This document shows, in pieces, positions 44,201-51,568 of a DNA stretch of 64,000 bases. Source of the stretch: Neomoorella sulfitireducens (GTDB lineage Bacteria > Bacillota > DSM-521 > Neomoorellales > Neomoorellaceae); NCBI RefSeq assembly GCF_024733845.1, contig NZ_JANRHG010000002.1:62001-126000 (forward strand), given 5' to 3'. Numbering within the stretch: position 1 is the stretch's first letter; every line of letters begins with the position of its first letter. Made by a program: the position numbers and the translations under genes. The notes beneath the pieces were generated by a model that was not told where the DNA came from, ran no database searches, and worked only from the letters and a program-made list of their open reading frames with translations.

Positions 44201-44714
44201 CGGCGGGCCGGACGGTGAGCTTGCGGCATCTTTACGTTACCTCACCCAGCGCTACACCATGCCCATCCCCCAGGCCAAGGCAGTTCTTACAGACATCGGC
44301 ACGGAAGAGCTGGCCCACATGGAAATTGTCGCCACCCTGGTCTATAACCTGATTAAAGACGCCCCCCTGGAAGAAATCAAACGCGCCGGCCTGGAAGGTT
44401 ACTATGCCGACCACGACCGTGCCCTCTACTTTGTCAACGCGGAAGGGGCACCCTGGACGGCCGCCTACATCCAATCCAAGGGCGATCCCGTCACCGACCT
44501 GCATGAAAATATGGCCGCCGAACAGAAGGCCCGCTCCACTTACGAATACCTGATCCAGCTCTCCGACGACCCGGATGTCAGCGATACCTTGAAGTTCTTG
44601 CGCGAAAGGGAAGTCGTCCATTTCCAGCGCTTCGGCGAGACGTTAAACCTTGTGTATGATTACCTGGAGCATAAAAAGTATTACTAAAGCTAAAGCCCCG
44701 GTAAAGGGGCTTTT
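44201..44714 (+). pseudogene. 5'-truncated second copy of cotJC (right direct repeat)
   Basis: Matches 26304-26817 without gaps. The first 29 codons are missing: in the cotJC frame a TAA at 44187-44189 precedes the homology, and no start codon lies before Met at 44259. A 142-codon frame from 44259 remains, lacking the first helix. The terminator hairpin is kept. A 314-bp core is identical to the left copy while flanks differ, which suggests recombination or gene conversion. It marks the right edge of the accessory island. Confidence 0.85.
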
Positions 44715-44780
44715 CTCTTTATATTCATTATTATTCGTATTTAGTCTTCCCGTTATTCTAGGCAGGATTTTTATACCTTC

Positions 44781-44809
44781 TTGTCGTATACCTTCATCCA
44801 TAGTATTAT
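44781..44809 (+). promoter_or_regulatory. Promoter of the fluC riboswitch transcript
   Basis: -35 TTGTCG (44781-44786) and -10 TATTAT (44804-44809) with 17-bp spacing, directly upstream of the fluoride aptamer. Confidence 0.6.
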
Positions 44810-44821
44810 GTATTATACAGT

Positions 44822-44876
44822 TTTAGGCGATGGAGTTCGCCTTAATTCTGCGGCAAGCAGTGATGACTCCTACCCC
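44822..44876 (+). promoter_or_regulatory. Fluoride riboswitch (crcB motif) 1
   Basis: GGCGATGGAGTTCGCC (44826-44841) gives the pseudoknot pair GGCG/CGCC and the 5' strand of P1 (GGAGT); CTGC-GGCAA-GCAG is P2; TGATGACTCCTAC closes P1 (ACTCC). All conserved parts of the aptamer are in place upstream of two fluoride channel genes. Confidence 0.95.
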
Positions 44877-44914
44877 CGAAGGGTAATAGTATGCCCCAGG
44901 GGTAGTATTTTTTT
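44870..44914 (+). terminator. Terminator in the fluC riboswitch expression platform
   Basis: CTACCCC (44870-44876, the 3' end of the aptamer) pairs with GGGGTAG (44899-44905), followed by TATTTTTTT. Aptamer folding and this hairpin compete, the normal fluoride ON-switch logic. Confidence 0.85.
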
Positions 44915-44932
44915 GTGGGTTTTGTCAACTTT

Positions 44933-45367
44933 ATGAAGGAGGTGTTTAAGCTGGTCTACATCTATATTGGTATTTTCGGCTTTCTGGGTGCCATAGCCAG
45001 ATTTGAAATCGGTCGCTACATAGCTACCTTATGGCCTTCTGTCTTTCCTTTAGGGACCCTAATAATAAATATTTTGGGATGTTTTGCCATGAGCTTTATC
45101 CTTACCTATAGTTTAGAACGCTTGATCTTAGGTCCCGAATTAAGGTTAGGTATAACAACAGGCTTTATTGGCTCCTTTACGACCTTCTCCACCTTTAGTG
45201 TGGAGACGATAACCCTTTTAACTAGCGGTAATATAACTTATGCCGCCATCTATGTTCTGGTATCCACTTTGGGGGGGTTAACGGCCGTAATGGCGGGAAT
45301 AATCCTGGCTAGAGCACCAATTTTCTTGGCATTTAAAGTACAACAAACCGGGTCAGAAAACAGGTAG
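44933..45367 (+). CDS. fluC: Fluoride channel FluC/CrcB, subunit 1
   Basis: About 140 residues with four membrane helices. Family motifs: GFLGAIARFEIG, FPLGTLIINILGCF with the conserved Asn, and GFIGSFTTFSTFSVET with the fluoride-lining Phe and Ser/Thr residues. Dual-topology or paired FluC proteins export fluoride. The start is unclear: ATG 44933 is in frame, but the strong AAGGAGG (44936-44942) is spaced 8 bases from a CTG at 44951, which may be the real start. It sits 4 bp before the second fluC. Confidence 0.9.
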   Translation: MKEVFKLVYIYIGIFGFLGAIARFEIGRYIATLWPSVFPLGTLIINILGCFAMSFILTYSLERLILGPELRLGITTGFIGSFTTFSTFSVETITLLTSGNITYAAIYVLVSTLGGLTAVMAGIILARAPIFLAFKVQQTGSENR

Positions 45368-45370
45368 GCG

Positions 45371-45748
45371 ATGATAGAAGTGCAGTATTTTTATGTGGGA
45401 CTGGGCGGGTTTTTAGGTGCTATTACTCGATACGCTTTAGGACAGGTATTATCGACTAAAAGCAAGGGTAATTTTCCTGCAGGTACTTTCATAATTAACC
45501 TTACTGGTGCTTTCATGTTAGGACTACTGTTAGGCTCCCCGACATTTGCCTGTAGATTTGACACCAGTATAATGGTAGCGCTATCCTCAGGGTTTCTGGG
45601 CGCGTATACAACCTTCTCCACCTTTTCCTATGAAGTAGTCCGCCTCCTGGAAGACGGGGAAGTAATAAATGCTTCAATCTATTTACTGGGCAGTATCATC
45701 CTGGGTCTTTTGTTTGCCCTGGCAGGGCGTGCAATCAATCTAATATAA
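45371..45748 (+). CDS. fluC: Fluoride channel FluC/CrcB, subunit 2
   Basis: 125 residues with four membrane helices and the same motifs as its neighbour (GGFLGAITRYALG, FPAGTFIINLTGAFMLG, GFLGAYTTFSTFSYEV). Two adjacent, clearly different fluC genes suggest an obligate heterodimer in which the subunits insert in opposite directions, as in several Firmicutes. Controlled by fluoride riboswitch 1. Confidence 0.92.
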   Translation: MIEVQYFYVGLGGFLGAITRYALGQVLSTKSKGNFPAGTFIINLTGAFMLGLLLGSPTFACRFDTSIMVALSSGFLGAYTTFSTFSYEVVRLLEDGEVINASIYLLGSIILGLLFALAGRAINLI

Positions 45749-45884
45749 TCCCTGGTTAATTACACTTAACCCGCCTCGCCCCCTTATCTCCTTCTTTCCT
45801 TTCCCTTTTTATTCTGCTTTTGTGCGTTAACCATTACTCTTAAAAAACCTTCTCAATAGCCATATTCTTTCATAAGTTATCCTG

Positions 45885-46208
45885 CTAATCAGGTAAAATA
45901 ATCTCTACATCAGACACCGTTATCAGCCCCTGGGATACCATGGCCTGCACTTCTGGCAAGACAGAAGCAACCTTCTCAGCTCTATCAACTGCCTCGACAA
46001 TCACAGGCAAGTCGTAAGAAAGATCTATAATCCGGGCTGCATAAATACTATTTCGTTTACCGTAGCCTTCTATACCCCGGGTAACAGTAACCCCAGCTAT
46101 GCCTGCCTCCTTTAATTTTAATACCAGAGCATGGTAAAGGGCCTTTCCTTGCCACTTAACACCTTCACCAACGTAAATTGTTAGCCGTTTAGCAGGCCTG
46201 CTTTTCAT
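45885..46208 (-). CDS. DUF190 protein
   Basis: A 107-residue ferredoxin-like-fold protein of the DUF190 family (related to PII/CutA folds): AKRLTIYVGEGVKWQGKALYHALVLKLKEAGIAGVTVTRGIEGYG and SYDLPVIVEAVDRAEKV. It is often a neighbour of crcB; a regulatory or ligand-binding role in fluoride export is inferred. GGAGGG lies 8 bases upstream. A probable divergent fluoride riboswitch precedes it on the same strand (46348-46425). The 136 bp between fluC and its end hold no clear feature. Confidence 0.87.
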   Translation of the reverse strand: MKSRPAKRLTIYVGEGVKWQGKALYHALVLKLKEAGIAGVTVTRGIEGYGKRNSIYAARIIDLSYDLPVIVEAVDRAEKVASVLPEVQAMVSQGLITVSDVEIILPD

Positions 46209-46347
46209 AAAAAATCCCTCCGTTCTTTGTAATTTAATTAGCCACCCGGTAAATTTGACGCGTATGAATCGATCATCAGAAAACCACCAAGATAAAGGTG
46301 ACCCGTCATTAGCACAGCTGGTACAGTGGTCTCCACTGAAGAAAAAA

Positions 46348-46425
46348 ACTCCTGTCCTTAACAGACGGGAGTCATCATCGCTCAGGGCGCTTTTTCAAGA
46401 ACCTCGAGGCCGACTCCTTGACCTT
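46348..46425 (-). promoter_or_regulatory. Candidate divergent fluoride riboswitch before the DUF190 gene
   Basis: On the minus strand GGUC-AAGGAGUC-GGCC repeats the GGCG-AUGGAGUU-CGCC layout: GGUC and GGCC can pair as the pseudoknot, and GGAGUC (46417-46412) pairs with GACUCC (46373-46368) as P1, ending in GAUGAUGACUCC. An extra CCUCGAGG hairpin is inserted. The terminator ACTCC...GGAGT plus seven T (46372-46342) has the same architecture as at the other sites. Not every conserved base is kept, so I call it a candidate. Confidence 0.6.
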
Positions 46426-46431
46426 AATCTA

Positions 46432-46461
46432 ACTATAATAGACTTTATTATTAAATGTCAA
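46432..46461 (-). promoter_or_regulatory. Promoter upstream of the DUF190 leader
   Basis: Minus-strand -35 TTGACA (46461-46456) and -10 TATAGT (46437-46432) with 18-bp spacing. The leader would begin just before the candidate aptamer. Confidence 0.6.
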
Positions 46462-46494
46462 ATTCTTTGCTGTATAATTTTAGGTCATTTCCCC

Positions 46495-46523
46495 TTGACA
46501 TACTAAAGGCCGGGCTGTTAAAT
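46495..46523 (+). promoter_or_regulatory. Promoter of the dynamin-gene riboswitch transcript
   Basis: -35 TTGACA (46495-46500) and -10 TTAAAT (46518-46523) with 17-bp spacing. A 9-bp palindromic hairpin (46557-46577) lies between it and the aptamer. Confidence 0.55.
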
Positions 46524-46577
46524 TTAATTACAACGGGTATCACTTTATTTCATACACTGGAGAAAAGCTTTCTCCAG

Positions 46578-46631
46578 ACGGTGATGGAGTTCGCCGGAAA
46601 AACCACCCGCAAGGGTTGATAACTCCTACCT
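46578..46631 (+). promoter_or_regulatory. Fluoride riboswitch (crcB motif) 2, upstream of a dynamin-like GTPase
   Basis: GGTGATGGAGTTCGCC (46580-46595) supplies the pseudoknot (GGTG/CGCC with a G-T pair) and P1 5' strand, a CCC-rich P2 hairpin follows, and TGATAACTCCTACC closes P1. The conserved bases of the aptamer are present with only small changes. Confidence 0.9.
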
Positions 46632-46701
46632 GGGAACAAACTCCTGGTAGGAGAATATTTTGTTTGCCCAAATACTCCTACCAGGTAAAAACTGGAGGAG
46701 T
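46623..46701 (+). promoter_or_regulatory. Three-hairpin expression platform with RBS sequestration
   Basis: Three mutually exclusive stems are visible. A: CTCCTACC (46623-46630) with GGTAGGAG (46646-46653), then ATATTTTGTTT. B: CCTGGTAGGAG (46643-46653) with CTCCTACCAGG (46675-46685). C: ACTCCTaCCAG (46674-46684) with CTGGAGGAGT (46692-46701), which covers the ribosome site GGAGGAG and is followed by T residues. Aptamer folding blocks A, frees the 46643-46653 strand for B, and B prevents C, exposing the ribosome site. Confidence 0.75.
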
Positions 46702-46706
46702 TTTTT

Positions 46707-48554
46707 ATGAGCCACGCAAGACAATGGCGAGTAGAAAAGGCTGTCACGGAATTAAAGAAAGACGCCGGGGCCCTTTTCGTACAAACCCTGGAGCTTTTGC
46801 AAGGTCTGGGACCGGAATTTGCAGAAGCGCGGCAAAAGATCCAGGCCTTACAAGAACGGCTGTTAAACGAACGCTTTCACCTTGCCGTCCTCGGCCAGTT
46901 CAAGCGCGGTAAAAGTACTTTTATAAACGCCCTTCTGGGCGAAGAAGTGTTACCAACGGCCATCCTGCCCCTGACTGCCGTCCCCACCTTTCTTCTCTGG
47001 AGTCCCGAGATCCATGCCCGCGTTCTTCGCCAGGAGGACCTACCACAAGAAGAATTTACAGGGCAGGACAGCACGGCTTTAACTGCTTTCCTGGCGCAAT
47101 TCGTTACTGAAGCAGGCAATCCTAAAAATCATAAAAAGGTAACCCAGGTCGAGGTTTTTTACCCCTCCCCTCTTCTTCGTCACGGAGTCGTCTTAATCGA
47201 TACTCCCGGCATCGGTTCCACTTTCCGGCATAATACGGAGGCTACCCTTAACTTCCTGCCCCAGTGTGATGCCGCCTTATTCCTCATTTCGGCAGATCCG
47301 CCGATAACCGAGGTGGAGGTAGAGTTTCTAAAGGCGATCCGTTCTAAAGTCACCCACCTCTTTTTCATTTTAAATAAAGTAGACTACCTAAATAAAGAAG
47401 AAATAACTTCTCTCCTGACCTTTATCAAAAGTGTTTTGCGGGAGCAAGCTGGCATCCCAGGAAATCCCCCCATCTTCTGCGTATCGGCCCGCCAGGGACT
47501 TGAAGCCCGGAAAACCAATGATACCGCCCTCTGGAAGCACAGCGGCCTGGAAGAAGTCTGGCGCTATATGGTTGACTTTCTGGCTCGCGATAAAAACAAC
47601 GCCCTGCAGGCAGCCCTGGCTAAAAAAGCAGCCGATATAATTGCCGACATTATCATGCGCCTGCACCTTACCATTCGTTCCCTGGAGATGCCCCTGGCGG
47701 AACTGGATGAGCGCCTGCAAATATTCGCGAAAAAAATTCAGGAAGCCGAGGAGCAACGCGTCTTGATAGGAGATCTCCTGGCCGGTGAAAGGAAACGAAT
47801 GGCGGCCTTTCTGGAGGAACAAGCTGAAACCTTACGCCAGAAGGCCCGGAGCCACCTGCAAGGTATTGTCCGGGATCACCTGGCCGAAATGGGCAACGGG
47901 ATTAATGAAAATGTAATTCGCGAAACCATTGCCCAGGCCATACCCGACTTTTTTGAGCCAGAGCTTAATGAAATGGCGCGCGTTTTTGATCAGCGAGTTA
48001 CCGAAGTACTGCGCCCCTACCAGCAACGAGTTGATGAGCTGATTGAGACGGTACGGAAAACAGCCGCCGAGCTTTTTGCCGTTCCCTATCATGCGCCCAG
48101 TAGTTCCGGCGCTTTTGCGATGAAACGCCAGCCTTACTGGGTAACCCACAAATGGGATTCTACCTTTACCCATCTCCCGGAAGGCATAATCACCCGCCTG
48201 TTGCCTCAAAGAATACGCCGGGAAAGGATGACAGACCGCCTGCTGCAGCAGGTGGAAGCACTAGTTTTGAACAATGTAGAAAATTTACGTTGGGCTACAC
48301 TGCAGAATCTCAATCAAGCCTTCCGGAGCTTCGGGTCCGGCCTTGATGAACGACTGCAGGAAACCATCCATGCCACCCACGGCGCCATCCAGGTAGCGCG
48401 GTCGAAACGCCTTGATCATGCCCAGAATGTTGTTCAAGAGATTACCAGGTTTCAATCCATTACCAGGGAATTATCTGAGCTGCAGGCCGGGTTCGAAGCG
48501 CTATCTGATGGGCAGGAAGTTCCGAATATGCTGTTGTATAAATCTTCGCCATAA
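46707..48554 (+). CDS. Dynamin-family GTPase under fluoride riboswitch control
   Basis: 615 residues. GTPase domain with G1 GQFKRGKS (63-70), G3 DTPG (165-168) and G4 NKVD (223-226), preceded by a helical bundle segment and followed by long coiled-coil helices (about 300-600), as in bacterial dynamin-like proteins that bind, tubulate or fuse membranes. No clear transmembrane helix. GGAGGAG lies 6 bases before ATG. Membrane repair or protection during fluoride stress is an inference from the riboswitch. Its 3' end overlaps the convergent mutS-like gene by 103 bp. Confidence 0.9.
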   Translation: MSHARQWRVEKAVTELKKDAGALFVQTLELLQGLGPEFAEARQKIQALQERLLNERFHLAVLGQFKRGKSTFINALLGEEVLPTAILPLTAVPTFLLWSPEIHARVLRQEDLPQEEFTGQDSTALTAFLAQFVTEAGNPKNHKKVTQVEVFYPSPLLRHGVVLIDTPGIGSTFRHNTEATLNFLPQCDAALFLISADPPITEVEVEFLKAIRSKVTHLFFILNKVDYLNKEEITSLLTFIKSVLREQAGIPGNPPIFCVSARQGLEARKTNDTALWKHSGLEEVWRYMVDFLARDKNNALQAALAKKAADIIADIIMRLHLTIRSLEMPLAELDERLQIFAKKIQEAEEQRVLIGDLLAGERKRMAAFLEEQAETLRQKARSHLQGIVRDHLAEMGNGINENVIRETIAQAIPDFFEPELNEMARVFDQRVTEVLRPYQQRVDELIETVRKTAAELFAVPYHAPSSSGAFAMKRQPYWVTHKWDSTFTHLPEGIITRLLPQRIRRERMTDRLLQQVEALVLNNVENLRWATLQNLNQAFRSFGSGLDERLQETIHATHGAIQVARSKRLDHAQNVVQEITRFQSITRELSELQAGFEALSDGQEVPNMLLYKSSP

Positions 48555-50011
48555 CTGGTTTGCAAGGGTTCCCCTACGATCAATTTTAAGGTTCGACTTC
48601 CGTCATCCTGCCTTTCCGCCCGCAGGAACAGGGCGTTTGCCATATTTTTATCGTAAAAGCTATGGGCAAATTCATATAAATGGGTAACGAAGAAAACCCT
48701 GATATGCTTATCCAACAAGGCGCCAACTATCTGCCTGGCAATCTCCGAGCCTTCCCTTTCGTTTGTCGCGGCAAAGGATTCATTAAACAGCACCATGGAA
48801 TGCGCCGTTATAAGGTCTACGATATCGCTCATTCTGTTAAGTTCTTCATCGAGTTTGCCGCTTTTCATGGTAACGTCTTCTTCCCGCTTGTAGTGGGTGA
48901 AAAGGCCGTCGCAAGTACTGGCACAGAAAAATTCGGCTGGTACAAACATGCCGCATTGAATCATCAATTGGGCCAGGCCTATACTGCGCAGGAAAGTCGA
49001 TTTACCCCCTTGATTGGCGCCTGTGATTATTACGAGGTCTTTACGGTCGGCATTCACATCATTGCCGACAACCTTTCGTCCCAGGGTTAAAGCCAGGCAG
49101 GCGTCGTATAAGCCTTTAAAAGAATACCGGCGTTCACCGGGAACTGCCGGCAGGGGAAAGCACACCGATTCCTCTATGGAAGACAGGCGTCCATGCAAAT
49201 TCAAACAACCGATGTAAAAGGCCAGTTCAGCCCGTAAAGTTTTAAAAAAAGCAAGAATATGATCGGCGGACTGGGCGAGGGCATTGGCTACAAGGTTGAT
49301 CCCCCTGTCTTTCAATTCCGCCAGGGCCCTGGCCCCGCTCTCGTCGCGCTCGGCGATAGAAAAGGTGTGGACGGCCGGTCTGGGCCCAAAGATCCTCTCC
49401 ATCCAGCCCTGTTTTTTATCCAGGGGTTTACGAAGTATATAGTTGTTACCCTTATTGCCTTTGCCCAATTCAGCGCTGATCAAAACACCTCCACGAAATT
49501 GTAGTTCCCGTAGGTGCTTTTGGATAATGGCGAAATATTCATCGCTAAGTTCTCTATTAAGCATTTTGAAAAAGGCCGTAAAACCTTCCGACCTAAATTT
49601 ACCGGCATGTTCATCGGCTATAGTTCTTAGTTTTTTCAGCATCTCCACAAACAGCTGTAATACTTCCAGCGATCTATGCAATATGGCAGCGGGGTACCTG
49701 CTGAAAATACCTAAGTAATTCTTTTTCTCCCTTTCAATCGATTCTATCGCGATATCATAGATGGCCCTGATAATGGCGGGGTTTTCCAGGCAATCTTTTA
49801 AAATATCCTGCCGGTATATTATTATGTCCGGATCATTATTTAAACCGGCCAAAAGGGCTTTCCTGGCCACTTCAAATAAAAACTCGTCACCGCACGCCAT
49901 GGCGTTAAATAGCGTATCCAGGGCCAGGTCTTGGATCAGGGCTTGGGCATTGGATGGTAATTCTTGCTGCAAGTCAAAATTACGATCTTTATACATGAGA
50001 AAAACTTTCAT
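48452..50011 (-). CDS. MutS-family ATPase 2 of the fluoride-controlled operon
   Basis: About 519 residues. A helical N-terminal/lever region (1-300) and a MutS-type ABC ATPase with Walker A GANQGGKS (331-338) and a Walker B-like SMVLFNESFAAT, then FVTHLYEFA. It lacks the mismatch-recognition domain of MutS1, so a role in mismatch repair itself is doubtful; related proteins process branched or recombining DNA. The ATG overlaps the upstream stop (ATGA). Its last 34 codons lie antisense to the dynamin gene. Confidence 0.85.
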   Translation of the reverse strand: MKVFLMYKDRNFDLQQELPSNAQALIQDLALDTLFNAMACGDEFLFEVARKALLAGLNNDPDIIIYRQDILKDCLENPAIIRAIYDIAIESIEREKKNYLGIFSRYPAAILHRSLEVLQLFVEMLKKLRTIADEHAGKFRSEGFTAFFKMLNRELSDEYFAIIQKHLRELQFRGGVLISAELGKGNKGNNYILRKPLDKKQGWMERIFGPRPAVHTFSIAERDESGARALAELKDRGINLVANALAQSADHILAFFKTLRAELAFYIGCLNLHGRLSSIEESVCFPLPAVPGERRYSFKGLYDACLALTLGRKVVGNDVNADRKDLVIITGANQGGKSTFLRSIGLAQLMIQCGMFVPAEFFCASTCDGLFTHYKREEDVTMKSGKLDEELNRMSDIVDLITAHSMVLFNESFAATNEREGSEIARQIVGALLDKHIRVFFVTHLYEFAHSFYDKNMANALFLRAERQDDGSRTLKLIVGEPLQTSYGEDLYNSIFGTSCPSDSASNPACSSDNSLVMD

Positions 50012-51537
50012 AATTTTATCCGCTCCATTAACCAATCGTAAGTGAGACGGTACTTTTCGGCAATCGCCAGCGCGTATGCTAGTCCATCGGCAGGCCTTCG
50101 GACAATCTTATATGTTCGCACTGCCGGATTTTCGGGTACTACCGTACCGACCATACTTACGATTTTTTCACTTAAAAAGGCCAATTCATCGATGAATGTA
50201 ACGCAAACGCATAGTAGATCCATTTGTATTATCTTTTCCATAACTTTACGGCTTAAATAAACAGCATCTTTCAAAGTTGTAGAAGTAAAAATCTCGTTCA
50301 TGATGATAATGCTGTTGGAAGTGGACTGGCTGAGGATATCATGAATTCTGAGCAGGTCATCCTGCAGTTTACCATAGAGATTTTTGATGTTCTCTTCTTT
50401 TTCAAAATGGGTAAAAAGCTTGTCGAACAGAAAGAGATGCGCTTCCCTGCCCGGGACGGGACAGCCTAGGCTGGCTAAATAATGCAGCTGTCCGAAGGTG
50501 CGGGCGAAGGTTGTTTTACCGCCCTGGTTCGGACCGGTTACTACAAATATGCGCTCTTTACCCCTCAGGTAAAAGTCGTTGCAGACAACGGTCGCGCCTT
50601 CCCTGGCGAGTTTATACGCCAGGGCTAAATCAAATCCTTCATAATCATATATTTCCTTGCATTTATTGGTAATTTGTGGGTAACAAAATTTCAATCCCTT
50701 TTGTTTTAATATAGCGATGTACTCCAGATAAGCAATGTAAAATTGTATCTCCCGATCAAAAACGGCTATCGTTTCATCCAGATAATTGCCGTTTTCTGCA
50801 CAGTAATTATCAAGATGCAAAAATATATCGGGATACAATCGGGTGACCAGATCAAGTATTTGGGCTTCTATATGGTTCATATCCAGCCAAGTGGAAAATT
50901 CAACCCGGTAATCCTTCACCGCCCCCTGCCGGAATCTCTCGAATGTTTTTTCCACTTCCTTACCATAATCAATCTCCCCTTCATATTTGCGGACCGAGAT
51001 ACGGTTACCCTTTATAAGCAAGCAATATTTTACTGTCGCCAACTCGGCCTGCAGCTTTTTCGTTTCTGCCAGCAGGGAACTAAAAGGTTCTGATTGGCTA
51101 TAGTTCGTTAAATATTCACGGAAGGCCAGGAAACCCCGTGATTTTAACTCGGTAAGGCTCAAATCGTCGACCAGGCAATTCACGGCGTCGCAGTAAATTT
51201 CTACCGCATCTAAAAAATATCTTTCTTTCTGGTATTTATAATGGAGCTTGCTCGCCTGGGCAAGATGTTCGCGCATTGTGCGTATTTTTTGGGCAAACGA
51301 TTTTATCTGCTCAAATAAAGTTTCATCTTCCAGTTCCTGCATTATTTCCTGGCGATAGACGATCGCGTCGATATCGTTTAACGGAGTGTAAAAAAACGGT
51401 TTTAAATTATATTCATCTTTCCCGGCCGTGATGGCGTCTATAATCTGGTCCAGATTTAAATCACCAAAGAAACCGGGCACCGTGACTGTTTCTTTTACAT
51501 CTTCAGGATTTTTAAATAGTATGCTCTGGAAAGTCAT
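50008..51537 (-). CDS. MutS-family ATPase 1 of the fluoride-controlled operon
   Basis: About 509 residues with the same plan as the next gene: helical core/lever (1-300), then an ABC ATPase with Walker A GPNQGGKTT (335-343) and Walker B-like IIIMNEIF (NE at 414-415). It also lacks the mismatch-binding domain. The pair may form a heterodimer, as MutS proteins act as dimers. ATG 51537 with GAGGTGGG upstream is preferred over the longer frame. Coupled to the second mutS-like gene. Confidence 0.85.
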   Translation of the reverse strand: MTFQSILFKNPEDVKETVTVPGFFGDLNLDQIIDAITAGKDEYNLKPFFYTPLNDIDAIVYRQEIMQELEDETLFEQIKSFAQKIRTMREHLAQASKLHYKYQKERYFLDAVEIYCDAVNCLVDDLSLTELKSRGFLAFREYLTNYSQSEPFSSLLAETKKLQAELATVKYCLLIKGNRISVRKYEGEIDYGKEVEKTFERFRQGAVKDYRVEFSTWLDMNHIEAQILDLVTRLYPDIFLHLDNYCAENGNYLDETIAVFDREIQFYIAYLEYIAILKQKGLKFCYPQITNKCKEIYDYEGFDLALAYKLAREGATVVCNDFYLRGKERIFVVTGPNQGGKTTFARTFGQLHYLASLGCPVPGREAHLFLFDKLFTHFEKEENIKNLYGKLQDDLLRIHDILSQSTSNSIIIMNEIFTSTTLKDAVYLSRKVMEKIIQMDLLCVCVTFIDELAFLSEKIVSMVGTVVPENPAVRTYKIVRRPADGLAYALAIAEKYRLTYDWLMERIKL

Positions 51538-51568
51538 GAGAAAACCCACCTCGATATTAAGAGGGGAT

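Noticed and set aside
26304-44714. cotJC repeats as att sites of a site-specific integrase
   Set aside because: They are about 514 bp long and diverge at both ends, and no integrase gene is present; homologous recombination explains them better.
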